NCBI RefSeq assembly: GCF_029227915.1
Contig: NC_079878.1
Location: forward strand, 22,161,501-22,225,500
DNA: 64,000 nucleotides
Origin: Hydractinia symbiolongicarpus
Taxonomy: Eukaryota > Cnidaria > Hydrozoa > Anthoathecata > Hydractiniidae
Direction: 5' to 3'
The position numbers were made by a program, and so were the translations under genes. The notes under the pieces were generated by a model, which was not told where the DNA came from, ran no database searches, and saw only the letters and a list, made by a program, of their open reading frames with translations. Positions 36,801-50,000 of this stretch are shown piece by piece. Each line of letters opens with the position of its first letter. The first letter of the stretch is position 1.

Positions 36801-37723
36801 TATAGCAAGTTCGGTCTCAAAATATAGAGAAAAGAATTTTTTTATTTTGTATACCAAAAAACTTGTGGAAAACGATGGTCGCGGAAATAATGATAGACTC
36901 AAATTGCGACGATAACCCTCTCTACTATGCTTTTAATACTCCTAAGATTAACTTGTTATACTTTTTTTAACAGAAACAATTTTTGAAGAAGATAAATTTG
37001 CAAAGAGTCGGTTGGTAAATATCATTTATTCACTTATAATTACGGTGGGTAGACAACCCGAAAGGATCGTACACCCGACTAGATAAATATAAAAAACATT
37101 ATTTTTGGCATGGAGTAAGTCGACTTTTGCCAAGGCTCTACGGTGAGGTTTATTTCTGCTTGTGGCGGCGTTGCTGCAAATAAAAATTCAACATATTTAA
37201 AATCATAAAAGAGTAGCTTATCTTATTTTTTAACCAAAAAACTGCAATGTAAAAACCACAAGCATAAGCAAATCATAGTGCATTTACAATACTGTCAGAC
37301 GGGCGGACAAAGTCTACATTCTGAGTGAGTCTTACACGTTCCCACAAAGAAATTTTTATACTAGTTTTACTTCTCCATAGCCTTATGACTATAACTTCTC
37401 CAAATTCCTAAACGCTTGTGATAAAAAATTCCAACTGAATGTTACAAAACAAAGAGTCAGGATTTAAACCTTGTTTTACTTTATAATTATTTCTGTGAAC
37501 TGTCAGAGTGTAACCGGAGAATTTACCTCCCTATGAAAAGGTTAGTCAAACTTCTTTTATTTTAACAATTTATGCCCGAGAAGTTAAAATTTGATCAAAC
37601 TTTGACCAAATGTAAGATCTTCTCTTGCACAGCAAGCGTCTGTTATCTCACTTCTCGATATACGTGAAAAAAAAAACACCTGGCCTAAGCCTGCTTTTCC
37701 ACAGTTTCGGTTGTGTGTAAGTG

Positions 37724-38349
37724 GGCAGACTTACTCTCAGAGAGAGAGAGAGAGAGAAAGTTCACCCGTCTGGATAAACTAAATAAAATTATTTTAAGAT
37801 TTTAGCTAGAAACGTATGCCCGGATCTCTACGACGGGACTTATATATACAATTTACTTTGTCTTTGCTTGTGGCTCATTGCCACATAAGAAAGCTTGATC
37901 TCTTGTCATTGTTTTGGCAAGTTTATTCCTTTTGGAGATGATAATAAGCCTCAAGTATGACGTACTGGGTATACTTTTTATTTTATTTTTTGTAAATCAC
38001 ATTTAATTGGATCGTATAACATCTTGTGTTTTAAACTGATCTTTGATGTCATTTATTTTGAACACCGTGAGCAGATTTACTACGAGAGATATTTATAAAT
38101 AAGGTATTTATAAATGTATTTCAAGGATATTTCCACTTTAAGTTCACTTGTTTCCATTTGGGGTGTTGATATGAAAAACGTATTTTCCCGTATGGTTTTT
38201 TATATCAACGTCACTTGTTTGGGTGTCGCCACAAGCAGTAGTAAACTTAACCGTACTGCCTTATCGCGCGCTCGGTTGTTCTATGCCAAAAATAATGTTT
38301 TTTATATTTATCTAGACGGGTGGACGATCTTATTGGGTCATCTGCCCAC
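37724..38349. repeat. Divergent hairpin pair I|H
   Basis: I reads minus: its hairpin is expanded by a GA repeat (37,738-37,760), then CCCGTCTGG, AT-rich sequence and box 1 reversed as GCTTGTGGCTCATTGCCACA, a 6-bp stem. H reads plus: GTCGCCACAAGCAGTAGTAAAC, ACTGCC, GCCAAAAATAATG, TTTATCTAG, then GGGTGGACGATCT paired with GGGTCATCTGCCC. Copies: 10,841-11,466, 25,503-26,100, 34,716-35,262, about 41,136-41,730, 44,193-44,818, about 47,600-48,195, 50,229-50,850, 52,842-53,450, 56,937-57,543 and 62,143-62,750. Confidence 0.72.
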
Positions 38350-38434
38350 TATAGTTAAAGGAAATGTGTTACTACTGGGTTTTTGTGTTAACAGAGTCGA
38401 GAAGTGTTCTTGGCTTTGTTTTCCCTATTTGTAA
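38114..38434 (+). other. Open frame spanning module H, 106-109 codons, repeated in every right unit
   Basis: An uninterrupted frame runs through module H and about 45 codons before it (MYFKDIS... through KNNVFYIYLDGWTIL). It recurs at 44,583, 50,615, 57,308 and 62,514, and is broken by a frameshift at 53,215-53,513. The right copies are too similar to prove selection. More telling, the H, J, E and A modules share this frame despite strong divergence (see findings). No signal peptide or known domain. Either a residual coding exon or chance openness of a structured repeat. Confidence 0.35.
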
Positions 38435-38689
38435 CCCTTTATAGTGACTTTGTATGAGACACTAAATAATCTCAATGATTATATTATGATCTAGGTCAGT
38501 AGCTTTACTATATATATTATTATTTTTTCCGCAGTATTACCAGATACCTATGCTGCTTTATTCCTTATCCAATAATAAAAATCTAGTGGTCTAGTTAACT
38601 AACCTTTCTTTGAGATATCAAATTAATTTTTTCACACACCTTAACTATTTCAATTTCCTGGTGCTAAGTAGGAGTATTGCTCAGTCCTA

Positions 38690-39175
38690 TGGAGTCCACA
38701 TAAAGTTGGAGAGATAGAGATGATAGAGGCATTGCAATGGTCCTATATACGAAAAATCTGAAACTTGACCAATCACAACTATTGGAAATCGTTGAAGGAA
38801 CTGAAACTGTATTCATTGAAGCGTAGAAGGGAAAGGTATCGAATAATTTATATTTGGAAAATCATGGAACATTTGGTACCAAATGTCAATCTGAAAATCC
38901 AAAGCTATCATCATTCTCGGCATGGGCGGAAAGCAAAACTTCCGTGTGGTCCATGCAGTAGGGTGGCAGAGTTCAGTTTACCTATCCATGGAATAAAGCT
39001 CTTTAACATCCTCCCCAAATCCATCCGTAATATGTCTGGTTGCACACTGGACCTTTTTAAAAACAGCCTTGATAAATATCTATTCCAGATACCAGATGAA
39101 CCACAACTGGTAGGATACATCACGTTAAGACGGACTGATTCAAACTCTATTATACATATGCACACATTGGTGTAA
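38690..39175 (+). pseudogene. C-terminal tail of a CR1/L2-type LINE reverse transcriptase, R1 copy
   Basis: The 136-codon frame at 38,765 reads YWKSLKELKLYSLKRRRERY and YIWKIMEHLVPN, then KLFNILPKSIRNM and FKNSLDKYL with IPDEP. This is the familiar tail after the polymerase domain in CR1/L2-like elements (L-L-SL-RRR-RY---Y-WKI---LVPN; LP--IR-----FK--LD-YL). The polymerase core is absent: a 5'-truncated insertion. Weaker homology in another frame starts near 38,690. The 3' end has short direct repeats (CAAGGTACAACAAGGTACAA) near 39,245-39,270, as LINE ends often do. It sits inside inverted block G. Confidence 0.78.
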
Positions 39176-40379
39176 ACTGGATGTTCAATCCAATTGAGGA
39201 CTGGCACACAACTGATAATCCTGAAGACTTTCTTCGAATGCCTACAGCAAGGTACAACAAGGTACAAGGTAGTAATATAAAATAATACATTCAAGATATT
39301 TTTAATAGCTATCTATGTAAAGCCATACATATATAGCTAGCTAGATTTTAGGACAGAATAACACTTCAATTTACACAGGGTTGGCATACTGACGGGGGTT
39401 TCCAATTATTCTCCTCCAATTTTATAGAAGGTTAAACGAACTTAATCTTCTTATGTAGGTAGCTAGCTAGTATGGGTAATGCTATACAAATACTTTTCGT
39501 GCTTTTAGCTTTTTTGAACACTTTTTATCTCTCAATCTGATGTTATACAATGGTAAGGATCTTTTTAATTCACTGTTTATGTCTCAATTCTTTATATATA
39601 ATATATATATAACATTTTTTACACAGGCCTCGTGCCACCTATACCTTTTACCTCAAGCGACAAGGAAGTTACTCTGTGAACTTTTTTTCAAGCAGAAGCT
39701 ATCCTGCAAGGAACACTTCTCCTGAACTTCTATCCCTATATACTTATTATATATAAGCTATAGAAGTTGTTAATTATCTCTGAAGTCACTATAGTACATC
39801 ATTACAGTCAGAGATACCTCGTTGTCTGTAATATCATATTTACAAACCTTACACACAAACAACATGCATATAAATTATATAAAAGTTTGTGTTATATCTG
39901 CTTTGATTATTAATGTTATTTCTGACTTAACTGATTATGGTGAAATGTGAAGGTTTATTTTGTATCACCATTTTGATAAGTCAGCAAGCAACCAAGGTTT
40001 ATTATGTATTTTATGATATAGTACCAAAGCTTCTTTATGACTTCTTAAAAATTTATAATGAGCCTGTTTGAGCGTGTTTGTTTGTTTAGTTGAATTTTCT
40101 ACATATATTTATAGCAAACAAGTAATAAATCAGCTTAAAATTATAGTAAAGTTACAGTTGTCTTCTAAATCATGTAGGAAGTACAATACTAAGGCTGCGT
40201 ATAATCTCAAACTTTTTAAAAAGTCCTCTATTTCTTAAGCTACTTAACGTTTTACTCCGAAATTGTGACATAAATGCTCCAAAAGAATTAGATTCTTTTA
40301 TTTAATCCCCTTCAAGATAGGAAATTTTCTGACAAAGAACACTTTGTTTGCTACTAGTTTTTTAAGAGAAATGTTGCAG

Positions 40380-40496
40380 ATAACAATTTGGAAGAGGCAA
40401 CAAAGATAATTTCCAAAAGATATTTAAATTCCGAGTCTTTGGGTAGAAAAAGAAAAAAAGTCTCTAAGGAAAATCAGACCATATCCATGGATTTGA
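40380..40496 (+). other. Exon-like small ORF with a basic nuclear-localisation-type cluster, R1
   Basis: Between TGTTGCAG (acceptor-like, ending 40,379) and GTAAGT (donor-like, 40,497-40,502) lie 117 bases reading DNNLEEATKIISKRYLNSES, then GRKRKKVSK and ENQTISMDL. The cluster RKRKK is a plausible nuclear signal. It lies in the spacer between G- and G+ that exists only in the 6.46-kb units. No family recognised. It could be a stray host exon trapped when the palindromic unit formed. Confidence 0.4.
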
Positions 40497-43400
40497 GTAA
40501 GTATTTTTTAAATAAATGATATTGTGTAGAATTATTTTTTTAAGCCAAGCGTGTCAATTTGTTTCCTCAAACAATTATTTTTTAATTTTTATTTACAGTC
40601 TAGATACAGTCTAGATTAGATATTAATTAAAAAGTGATTAATATACCCTGTCTAGCATCACCAGTCAGAATAGCAACCCTGCGTAAATTGTTTATATGTT
40701 AGCTAAAGTGTTATTCTGTCCTAAATCTTGCTAGCCATGTATATTTATGTATGGCTCTATATCGCACAGGTAGCTATGAAAAATATATATTAATTTCTAT
40801 TACTTACTTTGTATAGAAGAAGTAAAACACTAAACTTTTATTGCGTAGTAAAGGACAAAGCAGTGTAGTTATCTCGTAAAACTGAGAAAATAAATAATAA
40901 TATAGCAAAGTTACTGACCTAGATCATAATAATCATTGAAATCCTTTCACGCCTCATACGAAGTAATTCTAAAGGGTTAAAATTATGGAAAACAAGGCAA
41001 GAAACATTTCCTGCCTGTATTAACACAAAAACTAAGATAAGGTTGTAAAAAGTTTCAGGCGTGCCGGTTGACGCAACAACAATGGAACAACAAAAACACA
41101 GTTTCTAAGAGCAAACGCATTTCCTTTAAATATTGTAGGCACATGACCCAATAAGATCGTCCACCCGTCTCTTTAAATTTATGAAAAACTTGGTTTTTGG
41201 CAATGAACAATTGAGCGCGCGATAAGGCAGTACGGTAAGGTTTACTTCTGCTCGTGGCGACGCTCAAAACAATATTTTACGCTAATAAAAAAACCATACG
41301 CGAAAATAGGTGCAGAAGCAAAACGAACCGGATGCCTCTAATAATACCTCCAGACGGTTGGACAACTCTCTCTATCTCTTCGAGTAAGTCTGCTCGCCGG
41401 TATTCGTAATAATGACATCAAAGATCACTTTAAAACACAAGATGTTATACGATCCAATTAAATGTGATTTACAAGATAGGAAACAAAAAGTATACGCAGT
41501 ACGTCACATTTGAGGCTTATTGTTAACTCCAAAAAGAATAAACTTTCTAAAAGGATGACGACGGCTTTCTTATATTGTAATGAGCCACAAGCAAAGACAA
41601 ACTAAAATGCCATATTAAGTCCTGTCGTAAAGTTTTCGACGTACGTTTGTAGTTAAAATCTTAAAATAAGTTTATTTAGTTTATCCAGACGGGCGGACTT
41701 TCTCCCTGTCTCTCTGGGAGAAGTCTACCCACTTACACACAACCGAAACCGTGAAAAAGTCAAGGTCTACTTAAGGTGTTCGATGTTCTAAAAGCATACA
41801 TATTTAGAAGTGAGATGATAGACGTTTCGTGCGCAAGAATGGCTTATTTTTGGTTAAAATTGGATCAAATATTGACCCCTCAGGTATAAAATGTTAAAGT
41901 ACAGGAGGTTTGACAAACTTATAGAGAAGGATAACTGAATTCAAAGAGAGTAAATGTCTTTTAAAGTTTTTGAGAGTTATCCAAAATTTCACAATCGACT
42001 TCTCAGAAATTTATCTTTTTCTAAATCGCGTCTCTGCTTATTTCCGCTTGCGGCGCCCCTTAAAAATATAATACTTATAGAAAACACCACACACCAGATA
42101 ATCAACATTTTTCATCTCCACACCACAAGCACAAGGAAATAAAATCATATGCGACAAAGCTTAATTTAATTTCATTTAAATGTGTTTTAAACTTTCTCCA
42201 AACGAGCGGACAATCTATTTCTAGGGGTAAGTCTGTCCACAGTGTTTTATATAGAGCAAATCACGGTTCAGTTTTTGACAAAGACTGCACGTAGTACCTT
42301 CAGTTAGCCATATTTGAGTATTACCTTGTTTTTATTTTGTTCTTATTTTTTAGCGTTTATAGTGCTATTTTTAACTAAGTTCTACGTAACCTCTGCGCTT
42401 TTGCGTCATTTATTACGTAGTAGGCGTTCGCTCCTCCAACAAAGACAGCAACCTATTGCCACATGTCTTTCAGCTTGCGCACTGTTTTTGATATAACTTT
42501 AAATTCTGCAAGATAGCCCTCAGTGGGTCTGTGTCTCTTGACTCCATATAAACTGGGAGGGAAAGGTCTCTCATTAACTTTACTTAACCTTTTACCTTTC
42601 CTTAGCGCAGCTTTTATGAAGTTGGATACTTTTTATCAATGGTTTGCGCTATTTCTACACGCTATCCCTGTTTTTAGATTGATTTAAATTTTTTCTAGCC
42701 GAGCGTGTTTGACATCTTTAGCACAGTCCTTCTGCTTTAGTTGATATTCGGTACTCACAAACTGTCCAATACAATACAACAATTAACTGAGGCGTGAAGT
42801 GTTTCTCCTAACCAATCTATATTTAGCTATTACAGATGCAATTCACCTACCAATTAAAAGTACCCAATAAATATGTGAATTGGTCTCATTCAGGAATGAA
42901 GAAGCACGTTTTGTCTCTCTCCTTCAAAGCTTCGCCAATCACAGCACGTATTCTGTTAATTCCGTTTAACACGTCTCTTAAGAATGGCCAACAATTAAAA
43001 GCAGAAGAAATTATCGGGTGGTTAACTGGCCTGCGACTATGACCGCTGTCGCCTGATAAAGTAGCTTTGATTCTACCTGGATATATCTCAATATGGGAAC
43101 AGAAATGGGTATAAGAAATAAGGCCAATGCATATGACGATGACCTCAATTAAAGTTATTTCTCTGCATAGGACACTTAGAATTTTTATCTACAAAGTAGA
43201 CTCATCCAATCGAAAAAATATACCTCGTACCCAGGTCTTTACCGCACCCTGCTGTGTTGTGCTAATGTAATATAGCAAGTTCGGTCTCAAAATTTAGAGA
43301 AAAGAATTTTTTTATTTTGTATACCAAAAAACTTGTGGAAAACCATGGTCGCGGAAATAATGATAGACTCAAATTGCGACGATAACCCTCTCTACTATGC

Positions 43401-45154
43401 TTTTATTACTCCTAAGATTAACTTGTTATACTTTTTTTAACAGAAACAATTTTTGAAGAAGATAAATTTGTAAAGAGTCGGTTGGTAAATATCATTATTC
43501 GCTTATAATTACGGTGGGTAGACAACCCGAAAGGATCGTACACCCGACTAGATAAATAAAAAAAACATTATTTTTGGCATGGAGTAAGTCGACTTTTGCC
43601 AAGGCTCTACGGTGAGGTTTATTTCTGCTTGTGGCGGCGTTGCTGCAAATAAAAATTCAACATATTTAAAATCATAAAAGAGTAGCTTATCTTATTTTTT
43701 AACCAAAAAACTGCAATGTAAAAACCACAAGCATAAGCAAATCATAGTGCATTTACAATACTGTCAGACGGGCGGACAAAGTCTACATTCTGAGTGAGTC
43801 TTACACGTTCCCACAAAGAAATTTTTATACTAGTTTTACTTCTCCATAGCCTTATGACTATAACTTCTCCAAATTCCTAAACGCTTGTGATAAAAAATTC
43901 CAACTGAATGTTACAAAACAAAGAGTCAGGATTTAAACCTTGTTTTACTTTATAATTATTTCTGTGAACTGTCAGAGTGTAACCGGAGAATTTACCTCCC
44001 TATGAAAAGGTTAGTCAAACTTCTTTTATTTTAACAATTTATGCCCGAGAAGTTAAAATTTGATCATACTTTGACCAAATGTAAGATCTTCTCTTGCACA
44101 GCAAGCGTCTGTTATCTCACTTCTCGATATACGTGAAAAAAAAAACACCTGGCCTAAGCCTGCTTTTCCACAGTTTCGGTTGTGTGTAAGTGGGCAGACT
44201 TACTCTCAGAGAGAGAGAGAGAGAGAAAGTTCACCCGTCTGGATAAACTAAATAAAATTATTTTAAGATTTTAGCTAGAAACGTATGCCCGGATCTCTAC
44301 GACGGGACTTATATATACAATTTACTTTGTCTTTGCTTGTGGCTCATTGCCACATAAGAAAGCTTGATCTCTTGTCATTGTTTTGGCAAGTTTATTCCTT
44401 TTGGAGATGATAATAAGCCTCAAGTATGACGTACTGGGTATACTTTTTATTTTATTTTTTGTAAATCACATTTAATTGGATCGTATAACATCTTGTGTTT
44501 TAAACTGATCTTTGATGTCATTTATTTTGAACACCGTGAGCAGATTTACTACGAGAGATATTTATAAATAAGGTATTTATAAATGTATTTCAAGGATATT
44601 TCCACTTTAAGTTCACTTGTTTCCATTTGGGGTGTTGATATGAAAAACGTATTTTCCCGTATGGTTTTTTATATCAACGTCACTTGTTTGGGTGTCGCCA
44701 CAAGCAGTAGTAAACTTAACCGTACTGCCTTATCGCGCGCTCGGTTGTTCTATGCCAAAAATAATGTTTTTTATATTTATCTAGACGGGTGGACGATCTT
44801 ATTGGGTCATCTGCCCACTATAGTTAAAGGAAATGTGTTACTACTGGGTTTTTGTGTTAACAGAGTCGAGAAGTGTTCTTGGCTTTGTTTTCCCTATTTG
44901 TAACCCTTTATAGTGACTTTGTATGAGACACTAAATAATCTCAATGATTATATTATGATTTAGGTCAGTAGCTTTACTATATTATTATTTTTTCCGCAGT
45001 ATTACCAGATACCTATGCTGCTTTATTCCTTATCCAATAATAAAAATCTAGTGGTCTAGTTAACTAACCTTTCTTTGAGATATCAAATTAATTTTTTCAC
45101 ACACCTTAACTATTTCAATTTCCTGGTGCTAAGTAGGAGTATTGCTCAGTCCTA

Positions 45155-45640
45155 TGGAGTCCACATAAAGTTGGAGAGATAGAGATGATAGAGGCATTGC
45201 AATGGTCCTATATACGAAAAATCTGAAACTTGACCAATCACAACTATTGGAAATCGTTGAAGGAACTGAAACTGTATTCATTGAAGCGTAGAAGGGAAAG
45301 GTATCGAATAATTTATATTTGGAAAATCATGGAACATTTGGTACCAAATGTCAATCTGAAAATCCAAAGCTATCATCATTCTCGGCATGGGCGGAAAGCA
45401 AAACTTCCGTGTGGTCCATGCAGTAGGGTGGCAGAGTTCAGTTTACCTATCCATGGAATAAAGCTCTTTAACATCCTCCCCAAATCCATCCGTAATATGT
45501 CTGGTTGCACACTGGACCTTTTTAAAAACAGCCTTGATAAATATCTATTCCAGATACCAGATGAACCACAACTGGTAGGATACATCACGTTAAGACGGAC
45601 TGATTCAAACTCTATTATACATATGCACACATTGGTGTAA
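45155..45640 (+). pseudogene. LINE reverse-transcriptase tail, R2 copy
   Basis: Identical in translation to the R1 copy over 136 codons, carried by the 6.46-kb duplication rather than by a separate insertion. Shorter remnants cut at the same codon region occur at 51,155-51,381, 57,870-58,073 and 63,076-63,279. The remnant at 53,786-53,927 is cut earlier by the hAT-related deletion. Confidence 0.78.
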
Positions 45641-46843
45641 ACTGGATGTTCAATCCAATTGAGGACTGGCACACAACTGATAATCCTGAAGACTTTCTTC
45701 GAATGCCTACAGCAAGGTACAACAAGGTACAAGGTAGTAATATAAAATAATACATTCAAGATATTTTTAATAGCTATCTATGTAAAGCCATACATATATA
45801 GCTAGCTAGATTTTAGGACAGAATAACACTTCAATTTACACAGGGTTGGCATACTGACGGGGGTTTCCAATTATTCTCCTCCAATTTTATAGAAGGTTAA
45901 ACGAACTTAATCTTCTTATGTAGGTAGCTAGCTAGTATGGGTAATGCTATACAAATACTTTTCGTGCTTTTAGCTTTTTTGAACACTTTTTATCTCTCAA
46001 TCTGATGTTATACAATGGTAAGGATCTTTTTAATTCACTGTTTATGTCTCAATTCTTTATATATAATATATATATAACATTTTTTACACAGGCCTCGTAC
46101 CACCTATACCTTTTACCTCAAGCGACAAGGAAGTTACTCTGTGAACTTTTTTTCAAGCAGAAGCTATCCTGCAAGGAACACTTCTCCTGAACTTCTATCC
46201 CTATATACTTATTATATATAAGCTATAGAAGTTGTTAATTATCTCTGAAGTCACTATAGTACATCATTACAGTCAGAGATACCTCGTTGTCTGTAATATC
46301 ATATTTACAAACCTTACACACAAACAACATGCATATAAATTATATAAAAGTTTGTGTTATATCTGCTTTGATTATTAATGTTATTTCTGACTTAACTGAT
46401 TATGGTGAAATGTGAAGGTTTATTTTGTATCACCATTTTGATAAGTCAGCAAGCAACCAAGGTTTATTATGTATTTTATGATATAGTACCAAAGCTTCTT
46501 TATGACTTCTTAAAAATTTATAATGAGCCTGTTTGAGCGTGTTTGTTTGTTTAGTTGAATTTTCTACATATATTTATAGCAAACAAGTAATAAATCAGCT
46601 TAAAATTATAGTAAAGTTACAGTTGTCTTCTAAATCATGTAGGAAGTACAATACTAAGGCTGCGTATAATCTCAAACTTTTTAAAAAGTCCTCTATTTCT
46701 TAAGCTACTTAACGTTTTACCCGAAATTGTGACATAAATGCTCCAAAAGAATTAGATTCTTTTATTTAATCCCCTTCAAGATAGGAAATTTTCTGACAAA
46801 GAACACTTTGTTTGCTACTAGTTTTTTAAGAGAAATGTTGCAG

Positions 46844-46960
46844 ATAACAATTTGGAAGAGGCAACAAAGATAATTTCCAAAAGATATTTAAATTCCGAGT
46901 CTTTGGGTAGAAAAAGAAAAAAAGTCTCTAAGGAAAATCAGACCATATCCATGGATTTGA
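46844..46960 (+). other. Exon-like small ORF with basic cluster, R2 copy
   Basis: Same 117 bases, acceptor and donor as the R1 copy, with no change I can see in the exon itself. Unit R3 and later units lack this spacer because of the truncation at 51,381. Confidence 0.4.
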
Positions 46961-47069
46961 GTAAGTATTTTTTAAATAAATGATATTGTGTAGAATTATT
47001 TTTTTAAGCCAAGCGTGTCAATTTGTTTCCTCAAACAATTATTTTTTAATTTTTATTTACAGTCTAGAT

Positions 47070-50000
47070 ACAGTCTAGATTAGATATTAATTAAAAAGTG
47101 ATTAATATACCCTGTCTAGCATCACCAGTCAGAATAGCAACCCTGCGTAAATTGTTTATATGTTAGCTAAAGTGTTATTCTGTCCTAAATCTTGCTAGCC
47201 ATGTATATTTATGTACGGCTCTACATCGCACAGGTAGCTATGAAAAATATATATTAATTTCTATTACTTACTTTGTATAGAAGAATTAAAACACTAAACT
47301 TTTATTGCGTAGTAAAGGACAAAGCAGCGTAGTTATCTCGTAAAACTGAGAAAATAAATAATAATATAGCAAAGTTACTGACCTAGATCATAATAATCAT
47401 TGAAATCCTTTCACGCCTCATACGAAGTAATTCTAAAGGGTTAAAATTATGGAAAACAAGGCAAGAAACATTTCCTGCCTGTATTAACACAAAAACTAAG
47501 ATAAGGTTGTAAAAAGTTTCAGGCGTGCCGGTTGACGCAACAACAATGGAACAACAAAAACACAGTTTCTAAGAGCAAACGCATTTCCTTTAAACATTGT
47601 AGGCACATGACCCAATAAGATCGTCCACCCATCTCTTTAAATTTATGAAAAACTTGGTTTTTGGCAATGAACAATTGAGCGCGCGATAAGGCAGTACGGT
47701 AAGGTTTACTTCTGCTCGTGGCGACGCTCAAAACAATATTTTACGCTAATAAAAAAACCATACGCGAAAATAGGTGCAGAAGCAAAACGAACCGGATGCC
47801 TCTAATAATACCTCCAGACGGTTGGACAACTCTCTCTATCTATTCGAGTAAGTCTGCTCGCCGGTATTCGTAATAATGACATCAAAGATCACTTTAAAAC
47901 ACAAGATGTTATACGATCCAATTAAATGTGATTTACAAAATAGGAAACAAAAAGTATACGCAGTACGTCACATTTGAGGCTTATTGTTAACTTCAAAAAG
48001 AATAAACTTTCTAAAAGCATGACGACGGCTTTCTTATATGGTAATGAGCCACAAGCAAAGACAAACTAAAATGCCATATTAAGTCCTGTCGTAAAGTTTT
48101 CGACGTAAGTTTGTAGCTAAAATCTTAAAATAAGTTTATTTAGTTTATCCAGACGGGCGGACTTTCTCCCTGTCTCTCTGGGAGAAGTCTACCCACTTAC
48201 ACATAACCGAAACCGTGAAAAAGTCAAGGTCTACTTCAGGTGTTTGATGTTCTAAAAGTATACAAATTTAGAAGTGAGATGACAGACGTTTCGTGCGCAA
48301 GAATGGCTTATTTTTGGTGAAAATTGGATCAAATATTGACTTCTCAGGTATAAAATGTTAAAGTACAGGAGGTTTGACAAACTTATAGAGAAGGATAACT
48401 GAATTCAAAGAGAGTAAATGTCTTTTAAAGTTTTTGAGAAGTATCCAAAATTTCACAATCGACTTCTCAGAAATTTATCTTTTTCTAAATCGCGTCTCTG
48501 CTTATTTCCGTTTGCGGTGCCCCTTAAAAATATAATACTTATAGAAAACACCACACACCAGATAATCAACATTTTTCATCTCCACACCACAAGCAGAAGG
48601 AAATAAAATCATATGCGTCAAAGTTTAATTTAATTTCTTTTGAATGTGTTTTAAACTTTCTCCAAACAAGCGGACAATCTATTTCTAGGGGTAAGTCTGT
48701 CCACAGTGTTCTATAGAGAGCAAATCACGGTTCAGTTTGCGATGGTTTGCGCTGTTTCTACACGCTATCCCTGTTTTTAGATTGATTTAGATTTTTTCTA
48801 GCCGAGCGTGTTTGACATCTTTAGCACAGTCCTTCCGCTTTAGTTGATCTTCGGTACTCACAAACTGTCCAATACAATACAACAATTAACTGAGGCGTGA
48901 AGTGGTTTTCCTAACCAATCTATGTTTAGCTATTACAGATGCAATTCACCTACCAATTATAAGTACCCAATAAACACGTGAATTGGTCTCATTCAGGAAT
49001 GAAAAAGCACGTTTTGTTTCTTTCCTTCAAAGCTTCGCCAATCACAGCACGTATTCTGTTTATTCCGTTTAACACGTCTCTTAAGAATGGCCAACAATTA
49101 AAAGCAGAAGAAATTATAGGGTGATTCCGTATTCATCATTAACTGGCCTGCGACTATGACCGCTAGTAGCTTCGATTCTACCCGGATATATCTCAATATG
49201 GGAACAGAAATGAGTATATGAAATAAGGCCAATGCATATGACGATGACCTTGAATAAAGTTTTTTCTCTGCATAGGACACTTAGAATTTTTATCTGCAAG
49301 GTAGACTCATCCAAACGAAAAAATATACCTCGCACCCAGGTCTTTACTGCACCCTGCTGTGTTGTGCTAATTTAATATAGCAAGTTCGGTCTCAAAATAT
49401 AGAGAAAATAATTTTTTTATTTTATATACCAAAAAACTTGTGGAAAACCATTGTCGCGGAAATAATGATATACTCGAATTGCGACGATAACCCTCTCTAC
49501 TATGCTTTTATTACTCCCAAGATTAACTTGTTATACTTTTTTAGTCGGTTGGTAAATATCATTTCTTCGCTTATAATTACGGTGGGTAGACAACCCGAAA
49601 GGATCGTCCACCCGTCTAGATAAATATAAAAAACATTATTTTTGGCATGCAGTAAGTCAACTTTTGCCAAGGCTCTACGGTGAGGTTTATTTCTGCTTGT
49701 GGCGGCGTTGCTACAAATAAAAATTCAACATATTTAAAATCATAAAAGAGTAGCCTTAATTATCTTATTTTTTAACCAAAAAACTGCAATGTAAAAACCA
49801 CAAGCATAAGCAAATCATAATGCATTTCTAATACGATCAGACGGGCTGACAAAGTCTACATTCTGAGTGAGTGTTACACGTTCCCACAAAGAAATTTTTA
49901 TACTAGTTTTACTTCTCCATAGCCTTATAACTTCTCCAAATTCCTAAACGCTTGTGATATAAAATTCCAACTGAATGTTACAAAACAAAGAGTCAGGATT

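Larger units (their letters stand above)
34187..40605. repeat. Right-array unit R1, an imperfect palindrome of about 6.42 kb
   Basis: The plus-oriented arm G+ H+ I+ (34,187-35,460) is followed by inverted A- M- K- (35,484-36,540), J body- (36,560-36,960), J- L- (37,043-37,337), I- H- (37,724-38,349), G- with a LINE tail insert (38,440-39,360), and an inverted piece of the sequence before G (39,380-39,880). A unit-specific spacer (39,880-40,600) contains a small exon-like ORF. The next unit begins with the same ACAGTCTAGATTAGAT about 6.42 kb later. Confidence 0.8.
40606..47069. repeat. Right-array unit R2, 6,464 bp, nearly identical to R1
   Basis: Matches R1 base for base over long stretches: the open frames at 35,484, 38,765 and 39,540 recur at 41,954, 45,230 and 46,005. 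H+ here has a local change: CCCGTCTCTTTAAATT replaces the usual CCCGTCTAGATAAATA. Hairpin pairs lie at H|I 41,136-41,730, A|M 42,020-42,240, J|L 43,512-43,805 and I|H 44,193-44,818. Confidence 0.85.

Noticed and set aside
38281-38349. Spliced-leader or snRNA gene
   Set aside because: ACGGG after AG recalls leader sequences, but there is no donor after a leader-length segment, no clear Sm site and no promoter element I can defend.
38318-38349. microRNA precursor
   Set aside because: The stems are 10-13 bp with 4-8 base loops, too short for a pre-miRNA.
39540-39725. 61-codon ORF in the R units
   Set aside because: Lies in inverted repeat sequence that is not open in the left units. Identical between R1 and R2 apart from one residue, only because the duplication is recent.
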